This document shows, piece by piece, positions 22,926 through 33,294 of a DNA stretch of 64,000 nucleotides. The stretch spans positions 17,480,501-17,544,500 of the forward strand of contig NC_135384.1 of the NCBI RefSeq assembly GCF_049243985.1, in the 5' to 3' direction. Position 1 is the stretch's first letter. Every line of letters starts with the position of its first letter. The notes under the pieces were generated by a model. It searched no databases, had not been told where the DNA came from, and saw only the letters and a program-made list of their open reading frames with translations. Source of the stretch: Paroedura picta (Eukaryota; Chordata; Lepidosauria; Squamata; Gekkonidae). Both the position numbers and the translations under genes were made by a program.

Positions 22926-23149
22926 CCCCGTCCCATCTTCTCCTGGTACTTGAGGGGGGCCTACATGAGTCTGGAGGCCCTACATGAGGTCTGCTAGCTC
23001 AGTATTGTCTCCTCTGCCTGGCAGCCGATCTCTGGGGTATAGAGGAAGATCTTTGCCAATACCTGCCATCCAAGATCCTTTAACTGCCTGCAAAACTGCC
23101 TGCAAAACAGGCAACCGAACAGTTCTTTATTGATACCAATGGTGACTAC

Positions 23150-23912
23150 ATGTTGAAGGAAGCAACAACCAGAGTGAAATCCCCCAAGAAAACCCCACCG
23201 TATATACAATTTGTACACAAAAGGTTCCCCTGCAGCTGAGCCCGACTGGCTCAGTGAAGTCAGCAAGAGACTCACTCTCCTGTTGTACTCGCTGGAAGAA
23301 CGTGTGGGGGCAGGCGATCTCTCCTGGCTGGGAGTTGCAGTGTTCCTGCAGGCGTGGGCAATCTCATCCAATTCCACGTTGTCTCCGTTGTCTGGAGCAA
23401 TGAGATCTTATGTGAGGTCATGTGAATCAGGCCTGCACAAACTTGGGAACACTGATTTCCTTGTTCTGTCGGTGATTCCGTTGGCCACAAGGTAGTGGTG
23501 GAATCGCCTCTCATAGACTGCCAACAGGTCTGGCAGCTGAGATCAAAGGGCTCAATCTGGCCAAAGGTAGCCATGGCATTCACTCTGCTGAGTCTGCTCT
23601 CTGAGCAGCCCGTTCAGCAATCAGACAGTCCCTTCCCTGGAAGTCGGGTACCGGTGGTCTCAAGGCGGCTTGTCCTTTCTTGGTGGCAGGGCTCTGCTCT
23701 AGTGATTCAGTAGCTGTAGGCGATTGTTTGTCAGGGTTCTGTACCTAGAAGCATGATCCCACCTTCATCACCAGTGTAAAATATGTGGGTTCATAGGAAA
23801 GAATGGATCTCAGTGGTTGAAGGAAGCAACAAGACTGAAATCCCCTGAGAAAACAGCAGCATATCCAATTTGTACAAAAAAGGATCTCCTGCAGCTAAGC
23901 CCGATTGGCTCA
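23150..23912 (+). repeat. Direct repeat pair about 665 bp apart
   Basis: 23150-23250 and 23815-23912 share TGAAGGAAGCAACAA, CTGAAATCCCC-like, CAATTTGTACA and TCCTGCAGCTAAGCCCGA-like blocks in the same order. The parent family is not recognised. Confidence 0.5.
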
Positions 23913-23954
23913 TAGAATCATAGAATTGGAAGGGACCTCCAGGGTCATCTAGTC

Positions 23955-24041
23955 CAGGGGAAGTCAAACTGCAAATGCTGGCAGGGGCTCACGGGACTTG
24001 TAGTCCATGGACATCGGGAGGGCCGCAGTTTGACTACCCCT
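23955..24041. mobile_element. hAT palindromic element, family A (shortened), inside CR1
   Basis: CAGGGGAAGTCAAACTGC ... GTTTGACTACCCCT between CTAGTC and TAGTCC of the CR1 tail. Confidence 0.8.
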
Positions 24042-24367
24042 AGTCCAACCCCTGCACAATGCAGGAACTCACAACTACCTGCCCGCCCACAGTGACCCAA
24101 ATTTCATGCCCAAGTGATCCCTCCACAAAAAAAATCTCCAGAATCCAGCATGGCCTACCATTCACCTACCATTCCATCCCTTCCCACAATTAGCAGTGGC
24201 AATTAGCAGTTCCCTGGATATGCAAGGAAGGGCCACAAGACACAAACAGTGGCACATCCCTTCTTGCCCACCCACTCACAATCTGCCTAAGTTCATAAAA
24301 TCAGCATTTGTCAGATGACTATCTAGCCTCTGCTTAAAAACTTCCAAAGAAGGAGAACTCACCACTT

Positions 24368-24632
24368 TGGTGTAGTGGTTAGGAGTGCGGACTTCTAATC
24401 TGGCAAGCTGGACTTGATTCTGTGCTCCCCCACATACATACAGCTGGGTGACTTTGGGCTCACCACGGCACTGATAAAACTGTTCTGACCGAGCAGTGAT
24501 ATCAGGGCTCTCTCAGCCTCATGCACCTCATAGGGTGTCCGGTGTGAGGAGAGGAGAGGGAAGGCGACTGTAAGCCACTTTGAGACTCCTTCGGGTAGAG
24601 AAATGTGACATATAAGAACGAACTCTTCTTCC
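24368..24632 (+). mobile_element. tRNA-derived SINE (S1) inside CR1
   Basis: TTTGGTGTAGTGGTTAGGAG ... GCTGGGTGACTTTGGGCTC ... TGAGACTCCTTCGGG ... ACTCTTCTTCC. It interrupts the CR1 copy at 23913-25760. Confidence 0.8.
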
Positions 24633-26712
24633 TGGGGGAGCCTGTTCCACTGAGGAACTGCTCTATCAGGAACTTCTTCTGGATGTTTATCCGAAAATTC
24701 TTTTGAATTAATTTCAACCCATTGGTTCTGGTCCGAAAACAACTCTGCTCTATCTTCTCTATGACAGCTCTTCAAGTATTTGAAGATGGTTATCTTATCA
24801 CCTCTTAGTCACCTTCTTTCCAAGCTAAACAGACCAAGCTCCCTCAGTCTTTCCTCTTATGATTTGGTCTCCAAAACCCTCACCATCTTTGTATCCCTCT
24901 TCTGGATGCGCTCCAGTTTCTCTACATCTTTTTCATTTGTGTTGCCTGAACTCAGTACTCCAAGTGAAGTCTAAGCAGAGTGGAGTAAAGTGGTTACATT
25001 ACCTCACATGACCTGGACACTAAACTTCTTTTAATACAGCCCAAAATCCCATTTGCCTTTGTAGCTACCAAGTCACACTGCTGACTCATGTTCATTGTCT
25101 GGTCTACTAAAAACCCCAGATCCTTTTCACATTTACTACTGCTAAGATAAGCCTCACCCATCCTATAGTGATGCATTTCATTTTTCCTACCTAATGTAGA
25201 CCTTTACATTTTTCACTATTAAAATTCATTTTATTTATTTTAGCCCAGTTTTCCAGCCTGTCAAGATCATCCTTTATCCTAATTCTGTCTTCTGATGTGT
25301 TTGTTACCGCTCCCAGTTTAGTATCAGCTGCAAGTTTAATAAGCACCCCTCTATTCTTTCACCTAAATCATTTATGAATATGTTGAACAACACAGGGCCC
25401 AGAACAGATCCCTGAAGCACTCCACTTGTCACACTGCTCCAAGAAGATGACGAACCATTAACAGGCACCCTTTGGGTGTGATCTGTCAACAAGTTCTCGA
25501 TCCAGCTAACAGTAAGTGGATCCATGCCACATTTTACCAACTTGTCAATAAGAATATCAGGTGGAATCTTATCAAAAACCTCACTGAAATCAAGGTAAAC
25601 AAGGTCCACAGCATTCTCCTGATCTAGCAAGGCAGTAATTCTTTCAAAAAAATAGATAATAGTAGTCTGACATGACTTGCTCTTGAGAAAGCCGGGCTCA
25701 GCTGTGGCTCTTTGATTTAAATGGATTGGCTCCTTCAGTGGGCAGCCTCACAGCATATTGGCTGCTTTTGCATCTGTTTGGATCCTGCCCCAGACCTGGG
25801 CAGATCCACATACACAACAGTAGCAAATTAGTAAACTGTGTCATGATGTCCAAATTGTGCAATATGATAATTCTTTTGTAAAACAGTCAATCAGTCCTTT
25901 TGAGTTCAGTTGCAGTTCACAAACATTGGAGAAATAAAACTGTCAATGTTAGTAATTAATGGCAGACACTGCCCAGTTGTAAAAAGAAATAATTAAAAGA
26001 GACTAGTTGCTTGCCTCATCTGTCTCCACTCAAGCATGGAAGCGGACCCACAAGCGACAAGGTGCTCAGTTTGTTATTTTGTCCTGAGACCAGAGAGTTA
26101 GATTCTGAATTACATTACATACTACTTACATTACATTGCAGTCACATTGTCCCAAATAAAAAAATAAAGAAGAGGGGATTCTAAGAAATGTGGATATAAG
26201 AATTGAATGAGATTAGCATATGTGGTGAGATAAGAAATGTATGTCCTTCTTGAGTCCTGGGTATTCCATTGTTCTGAGTGTTGTAATAACTTGTATTTCT
26301 ACAATCTTCCTTTCCAGTCTGTTCTTCTTTGATGTCCATTACTGAATGTCCTGGAAGGTCAAAGTGAACCTGTAGGGGAACCTGTAAGGGTGTGATGCCA
26401 GACAGTCCACCTTCTACACCAGCCATGTTCTCCAGATCTCCAGCCACCACCTGGAGGGTGAAGGTGAAGAATAGGCATGACAATTAAGCTGTACAATAGT
26501 CCTTTTAATCAAAAGTCTCTATTCCTCAATATGTTAATACTGTTAATAATCCCATAGCCAGCCAGAATGAGGTATGGAGTTCACTCTCGTTTTCACAAGG
26601 CCAAGCTTTCATCAGTGGCTTGCTCCTGCAGGTACAATTTATCACAATTACAATAAATTCATTTACATATAAAAATTATAACATGATCAAATATAACCAA
26701 CTCTAAGCATAC

Positions 26713-27003
26713 TATGAGCCTCTTGTGGGGCAGAGTGGTAAGGCAGCAGACATGCTGTCTGAAGCTCTGCCCATGAGGCTGGGAGTTCAATCCCAGCAGC
26801 TGGCTCAAGGTTGACTCAGGCTTCCATCCTTCTGAGGTTGGTCAAATGAGTACCCAGCTTGCTGGGGGGTAAACGGTCATGACTGGGGAAGGCACTGGCA
26901 AACCACCCCGTATTGAGTCTGCCATGAAAACGCTAGAGGGCGTCACCCCAAGGGTCAGACATGACCCGGTGCTTGCACAGGGGATACCTTTACTGTTACC
27001 TTT
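26713..27003 (+). mobile_element. Sauria-type SINE with exact 8-bp target duplication
   Basis: tRNA-like head (GGGCAGAGTGGTAAGGCAGC, GAGTTCAATCCC) and body GTACCCAGCTTGCTGGGGGG ... ACTGGCAAACCACCCCGTA, with a BovB-like tail GTCAGACATGACCCGGTGC. Flanked by AAGCATAC at 26705-26712 and 27004-27011. Confidence 0.75.
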
Positions 27004-27807
27004 AAGCATACCTTAGTCAATATTTGAATGCACGCTCAAAATTTTCAGTCATAGAAAAATAACCCTAGAATATAAAAATATCCATTATATGTAACCCATG
27101 TCTTCAGTGTGTATTTAATATTATCAGAATCTGCTAGAGACACCTATGTCAAAGTATCAATTCAGCCACTGGTTCAAAAAATTATAGGAAGAATCCTGTG
27201 CGTATAGTCAGTCACCAGAGCAGGGTCTCAAAAGGATGGCAATACATGCCAGTATAAAAGTGTGCCACCCTGACTAATAGGTACATCCCAGGCGCAGATA
27301 ATCGAGTTGCACTTAAAGGGCCATACGCCTTATTCAGTTTCAAGAAATAGGAAGGATCCCATGTAGAATTCGAAACCTTTGGTGCTACAGTGTCTAATGT
27401 GAATATGTAAAACCATTCTCCTCTGTAACAATCTGTGGGCTGTGTCTACTCTCTGGTGTTGTCAGGGTGTTATTTGTTCGATGCCAAAAATATGAGATCG
27501 TCCAGTGAATGTTTGAATTCATTCCAAAGTTCCAATAGTGGAGCCTCCATTTTGTGAGTGTTAATCCTCGATAAATGTTCCATTATACAAACTTTAAGTG
27601 TTCTTGTGCATATACCAATAGATAGAAGGTTACATGGATATCTAATACAATATGCAAAATTTTTAGATAAACAATTGATGAATGATGAAATAAAAATTAT
27701 CAATGGGCTGGCAATTGTGCCTGATTTATTTATACTAGAAATAGAAAAATCTGGGCTGTGTAATCTACATAAAAATCCATTTTTGACTGCGTTTTATTTT
27801 ATACTAG

Positions 27808-28155
27808 AAAGATAGCCCGCTGTAAGAGGGATACAGCGGGCGCTAGGAACTCACCAAGCAGGGTGTCCCGCGGCGACGGCTGTCTCGGACGGCTCCGTGC
27901 GCCGGGGGAGGCTGTCCGCGGCGGCGGACGCAGGGAGGTGGCGGCAGCGGCGGCAGGGAGGGCGGTGGCGGCAAGGAGGCCCCGGCAGCAGAGAAGGCCG
28001 CGGCGGCGGCGGAGGCAGGGAGACGCCGGCAGCCGCGCTCCGCGCGACTGCCGGGGGCTGTGTCTGGCGGCGGCCTGACACGGCGAGAGGCGCTTTGCGC
28101 CTCTCGTCGCGTCAGGCCACCGGGGGGGGGAGCCTGTGGCGCCGCGGGCGGTGTT
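27808..28155. other. GC-rich 348-bp insert of unknown class
   Basis: Sits inside the Penelope-like RT, just before its FLDD motif. It is flanked by TATACTAG and TAGACTAG (8-bp direct repeat, 7/8). It is CpG-dense with GGCGGC repeats, and has a small hairpin at the left end (CCCGCTGTA / TACAGCGGG) and a ~20-bp-stem hairpin near 28074-28118 (GCGAGAGGCGC / GCGCCTCTCGT). No coding potential is recognised. It could be a non-autonomous transposon or part of a retroelement promoter. Confidence 0.5.
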
Positions 28156-28902
28156 TAGACTAGGTTCTTGGATGACATTTTATTTATTTTGACATAGCCA
28201 AATTCCCAGATTTTTATACATGGGATATAAACAAAATGAAACTACTAAATTTGTGGCACAAAATGACTTAAAGCAAATACCATTTTTAGACACTATGGTG
28301 ACTATTGGGGATGATGGCAAATTCAAAGTGTCTACAAACCAAAAACCAGCTGATAGAAACACATTGTTGCATTTTGAATCTTTCCATCCCAGACATTTGA
28401 AGTTAAGTCTCCCAGTGGGACACTTTCTAAGATTGCAATAATCTAAGATAAATGCAATAATACGTCTTTTGAGGATTTTGAAAGAGCAAGTGACCAGTTC
28501 ACCTTGGCATTCATTGGAGTCTGCTGTAACAGCAGCACGAAAAAGGGTGGCTTTTAGAGAGAAAGTGTTTTGGTTTACAATCAAAAGCGTGCTACAGACA
28601 GGATTGCATGTTCTTTTGAGTTTTCACATTATGCTAACCAGCTAAAAACTATAATACATTATCATTGGCATCGAGTATCTAACATTCCAGGTTGTGAGGA
28701 GAAATGTATTTTAGCTTGGAGACGCAACCATAATATCGGGGAACTAGTCACCCCTGGGGACATTGGGGATGATACCTCTTTAAGAACTTTGCCTCATGGC
28801 AATTTTCATTGTGGTCATTGCAATGTATGCAAACGGTCATGGGAGATTAATGAATTTTACCATTCAAGGAACAATTCCCAATATGACCCCCCCCCCCCAG
28901 AC

Positions 28903-29286
28903 CAGTGGTTCTCAACCTTCTAATGCCACGACCCTTTAATACAGTTCTTCATGTTGTGGTGACCCCCAACCATAAAGTTATGCAAGTGCTCTTTCGCAGA
29001 AATTAAACCAAAACTGACCAACGGCGTGGAAATCCATTGTTCAGGATTGTATATAAATTGTTTTTCCCCCTGGGGTTTCTCAGTTCAGTTCTGCCTCTTG
29101 TCCCACCATGCCGATCTCGCTCTTTTCCACTGCTCCAGACAGATGAACACTCTATCTCGATCTACCCCGCAAGGCTGTAGTGTGGATGGCGCCATCTCCC
29201 GGGCAAGCTGCTTGCCCTGCTGCGACCCCTGTGAAAGGGTCATTAGTCCCCCAAAGGGGTTCCAACCCCCAGGTTGAGAACTACCG
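28903..29286. mobile_element. SPIN/hAT-Charlie-like non-autonomous transposon
   Basis: Begins CAGTGGTTCTCAACCTTCTA and ends CCAGGTTGAGAACTACCG. The subterminal TGGTGACCCCCAACCATAAA and GCGACCCCTGTGAAAGGGTC are characteristic of SPIN/URR1-type hATs. Flanks CCCCAGAC / CCCTAGAA (6/8). Confidence 0.75.
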
Positions 29287-29532
29287 CCCTAGAAGTTCAT
29301 ATCACGCAGTGTTTTTGCATCTCAGTATGTCTGAACAGTTCTAGTGTTTATACTCAGTGTATGCATTCGGTTATTGCAGGGGGGGAGGATTTTTCCAGCT
29401 AACAGAATGGCTAAGCCTGAAGAAGGATCCAATGCCATAGAGTTTGTACACCAAAGCAGCTATTTTCTCAAGGATACTGATAATCTAAAGATCAATTGTG
29501 ATAGCTGGAGATTTCCAGGTGCCACCTGGATA

Positions 29533-29750
29533 AGGTGACCAGATTGTCCCACTTTTGGAGGGACATCTGGGGGCACCTGGCAAATTGTACTTATGTTGCA
29601 AGTAAAAAATAAATATTACAATATAATTTTTGTGTTCTATGCGTTTTATGAAAAATTTTGTTGCTCCATATAGACCAAATTTTTAATCAAGAACACCCCC
29701 CCCCCCGGTCAATGGTGTCCCGCTTTACCAATGTTAAAATCTGGTCACCT
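29533..29750. mobile_element. Tc1/mariner-type MITE, 218 bp
   Basis: Inverted ends AGGTGACCAGATTGTCCC and AAAATCTGGTCACCT with TA target duplication. Same family as 39341-39587. Confidence 0.75.
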
Positions 29751-29752
29751 TA

Positions 29753-31400
29753 CACCTGGAGGTTGTCAAGCTTACCCATAGCCCATGCCCACAGTTTCCT
29801 ACACTGCTCACAGCCCTTTCTCTGATGCTACCGGGCAGCACATGCTTCCGTGAGCATGAGTCAGAGAGCACTCACCAGTGAGGGGTCCGGGGGAGGGCAG
29901 AGGAGCCCTGCCAGGAGCCCTGAGTCCAAGCTGCTGCCTCACCTGAGGACATGCTGATGCCAAGCCAGAGGCCAATACAGCTGTGACAGCATGGTTTTCA
30001 TCTGATGGGATTTTCTATATTGTTCATGCTCCAGTTCCCCACAGTGGCCGTTTCCCCCCCCCCTCACTTGGGGGGGGGACATTAGAAATGAGTAATAGTT
30101 ATAGCACTATACCATTACATCAATATAATAAGCCCTACCATCCAACAGGCAGGTCTTTCAGAAAATAGCTGCCCCCTCAAATACTTAAATTTCAATGCAT
30201 TTCACTGTTATCGCAGAGTGTTGTTCAGGCCACATAACTGTTTCTCCCTTGGTTCTATGTCATGTTCCCTCACAGCGAAATCCATCCTGCACAGCCTGCA
30301 CTGCCAGACTCCATTTCCAAATGAATGGGAACAATGCCTGGCAATTAAGTGGCTTTTTCCTTCAGTCACTCGGGGCTACCCTTCTCTATTATTTTTTGCC
30401 CTCCTGCAGGCGCTGTCCCTCAGCCTTTATTCTGGCATATCTGGTGTATCTATTGCAGCAACCATACCTGGGCAACAGAGTAGTCTTCTGGGGGCCAGCG
30501 GGGATCACACTCATTGGTTGGATTGTGTCCTGTCAGGCAAACTTCCTGCCCCGTCATCTGGAGAACTGGACACCACTAACCCCTCAGACCCACAGCAGTG
30601 CAGTGCAGGTATTTATAGACCTCCGCCAGCGCTATAGATTGGATTTCAGCCACTGGGACCCATCAGCACATTCCTAACACTGTGGGGAATGTGTGTCCCC
30701 AACAGCTCGTTCTGCCTCTTTATAAAACACTCAGGAACATCCCCCCCTCTCTCCTACTGACTCTTTCAGTTCCGTCCCAGAACCCAGAAGTGGCCACTTT
30801 GGCCTCACATCCCAGACCTTTCACAAGTCACCTATCCTTCGACATTGATAAATTTCACAACACCCACCGGTTGTGTCTTCCAGTGCACCACAAGCCTTGC
30901 TTTCCCAGCAGTGTTACTCTTCTCTTTCTCCCAGAAGTAACAACTAAAAATCATTCTTATTGCAGTGGATGAGTAGTTACAAGCACTTGTTTCCTACCAT
31001 TTGAAGTGAACTATAAAGCAAAAATACAAAGTTAACAATTAAAATCAGCAGAATGTCATTCAACTAAACAAAACTCATGAGGAATCCTCTCCTCCCCCCA
31101 ATGACCAGCCAGCCTGTTTTAATATCATCCAAATAGCATCTTCTAACAGTGCAGTCCTGAACAGAGCTACATGCTTCTGAATCCACTGAAATCAACAGGC
31201 TTATAGTTATGACAGCACTGTAAGTATCCTACTGCTTACAGAAAATAGGGCAGCCCAAGTTCTTCTTGCTACAATTCCTACACATCAGTCTTTCCTCCAC
31301 TTATCCACAAGACCACCAACCCCAAACTCCCAGAAGCCAAGCATCCTGTTTCCTATTTCTCTCTGCTGACTTCCCTGTCATTTGAAGGGAGTGAGATGCA
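29753..31400. other. Intergenic DNA upstream of HRC, no recognised feature
   Basis: Unique-looking sequence with poly-C/G interruptions (30050-30080). Apart from a possible short MITE remnant at ~31146-31222 (AGTGCAGTCCTGAACAGAGC) I see no gene or known repeat. HRC control elements could lie here. Confidence 0.3.
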
Positions 31401-31414
31401 GTTGCTCCTGATGG

Positions 31415-31424
31415 CTAATAATAG
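31415..31424 (+). promoter_or_regulatory. HRC: MEF2 site upstream of HRC
   Basis: CTAATAATAG is a perfect match to the MEF2 consensus YTAWWWWTAR, 70 bp upstream of the TATA box. HRC is a known direct MEF2 target in cardiac, skeletal and smooth muscle, so a proximal MEF2 site is expected. An E-box, CAGTTG (31399-31404), lies 10 bp before it. Confidence 0.6.
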
Positions 31425-31493
31425 CCTGGCACTTCGGCAAACAGCTTAGCTCCCTTTTTTCCCCTCCCCACCCCCTCCAGCCCAGCCACCTCA

Positions 31494-31500
31494 TATAAGG
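31494..31500 (+). promoter_or_regulatory. HRC: TATA box of HRC
   Basis: TATAAGG lies ~250 bp upstream of the HRC ATG, placing transcription start near 31525. The intervening ~225 bp would be 5' UTR with no sign of splicing. Inferred from motif and position. Confidence 0.6.
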
Positions 31501-31748
31501 GCATGGCAGGGGCCATGGCTCAGTTTTCTCATCTATCTTGGAGGCTGAGCTGGGGAGCCATTGGCTGAAGACTGAAGGGTAATCTAAGCCAGCTGCAGAC
31601 GTCGCTCACACAAACCCTGGGCTGGAAACTGTGGAGTGCACCCCTTAGATCTCTTTCTGTGCTGCGTGACTTTCCTTCTTGCTTGTTCTGGAAACTCTAC
31701 TGAGATTTCTGGGTGCAAACCTTTTGCTCCCTTATAATCTTTTCTGCC

Positions 31749-32598
31749 ATGGCTTCTTGGAAGGCCTGGGCACTAGGCTTCTTTCTCATCTTGCTATGCT
31801 CATTTCAGCTCCCCAGAGCACAGGGAGATGAGCAGCAGTACCACCACCACCATGATCAACACCATCACCATGGAGATGTAGAGCATCATGCTGACCACCA
31901 TGAGGATGAACATAGTCATCACAAGCAACACCACCAGGATGATGATCATGACGATGACAGTGATGGACATGCTATTCATCATCATGAAGCAGAACATCAC
32001 CAAGGAAGTCACTCCCCTCATCATGATGATGGTGACGATGATCATCATCATCACCACCATCATGAACACCATGGAGATCACCATCACCATCCCAGTACCC
32101 ATCATGATGATGATAACGATGATGATGATGACCATGAAAAGGACCACCATGAACATCAAGCCATCCATCACCACCACCATGATGATGATGATGATGATGA
32201 TGATAATGACACTGGTGAAGAAATTAAACACCATCATGACCATCATGAACACCACGATGACCACCATCACCATGATGATGATGACGACGACGATGATGAC
32301 CAACACCACCATCCAGAATACCATGGTGATCATCATTACCACCCCCACCCTCACCACCAGCACCACCACGATGATGATGATGATGATGACGACAACGACA
32401 AACACCAACATCATAAATATCATGACCACCACCATGAACATAAAGATGATGATGACGACGACGACGATGATGACGATAATGACGATAATGACAAGGAACA
32501 CCACACTCATGAACACCATGGTAACCACCATCATCACCATCACCACCATGATGACGATGATGAAGACCATCATCATAGGCCTGGTGACCACCATCACC

Positions 32599-32629
<31 letters not shown>

Positions 32630-33294
32630 CGACGACGACGACGACGACGACAATAAAGAACATCATACTCATAAACATCACGGTCACCACCACCACCACC
32701 ACCAAGATGATGACGATGACGATGACGACGACGACGACGACGATGAAGATGAACATCATCACCATCCTCATGGACATCATGGTAACCATCACCACCAACA
32801 TGATGATGATGATGATGACGACGACGATGATGATGATGACAATGAACATGAACGTCATCACCATCCTCATAAACATCACGGTAACCACCATCACCATCAC
32901 AGTCATGATGGCGACGATGACGACGATGACGACGACGACGATGACGACGACGATGACAATGACGACAACGAGCACCACCACCATAAACATCATAGTAAAC
33001 ACCTTAATAGAAAAAAGGATGATGACAATGATGATGATGATGATGATGATGACGACGACGATGACAACGATGATGAGGAAGAGGAGGATGAAAAAGCTCA
33101 TGGACACCATCACCATGGTGGACATCATCATCATAGAAAAAATAATAATAAGGATAAAAAGCACCATCATCATCGCCGTGCTGATAAGGAAGACAATGAT
33201 GACGATGGTGATGATGAGGAGGAAAGGCATAAGGAAAAGCATCGCAAACATGAAGGCCGTGAGAAAGTAAAGAAGCACCGCAAAGGTAAAGAAG
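31749..33294 (+). CDS. HRC: HRC coding exon 1 (signal peptide and His/Asp repeats)
   Basis: 1546 bp. The signal peptide is followed by about ten cycles of a His-rich linker plus an Asp run, encoded by blocks of GAT and GAC repeats and mixed CAC/CAT. A more basic Lys/Arg/His segment (HKEKHRKHEG...) precedes the GTGAGC donor at 33295. The long open frames on the other strand and in the +1 frame are shadows of the triplet repeats. Confidence 0.95.

Larger units (their letters stand above)
23913..25760 (-). mobile_element. CR1 LINE, 5' truncated, with two nested insertions
   Basis: On the minus strand: reverse-transcriptase segments [20 protein letters not shown] and [20 protein letters not shown], then CEKDLGFLVDQTMNMSQQC and ANGILGCIKRS, then the CR1 3' end (tail ATTCTATGA at 23913). 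Frames are broken. A family A hAT (23955-24041) and an S1 SINE (24368-24632) are inserted in its 3' part. Confidence 0.9.
26490..28890 (-). mobile_element. Penelope-like element with inverted 5' segment
   Basis: The left part (to ~27660) reads on the minus strand and encodes a GIY-YIG-type segment (FAYCIRYPCNLLSIGICTRT, then EHLSRINTHKMEAPLLELWN). The right part (~27665-28890) reads on the plus strand and encodes Penelope-type reverse transcriptase (NPFLTAFYF, FLDDILFI, KFKVSTNQKPADRNTLLHFE, SFHPRHLKLSLPVGHF) and the Cys linker FHCGHCNVC. The two parts meet head to head. Each has a few frame breaks. A SINE (26713-27003) and a GC-rich block (27808-28155) are inserted. Endonuclease-bearing Penelope-like elements carry RT then GIY-YIG, so both parts plausibly come from one insertion. 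Confidence 0.75.

Noticed and set aside
27851-28163. Short open frames in the GC-rich block and a possible CpG-island promoter
   Set aside because: Arg/Gly/Ala-rich frames on both strands are typical of GC-rich DNA. The block sits inside a broken transposable element with no gene beside it.
30195-30677. 160- and 139-residue open frames upstream of HRC
   Set aside because: Overlapping frames without recognisable domains, good start context or splice support.
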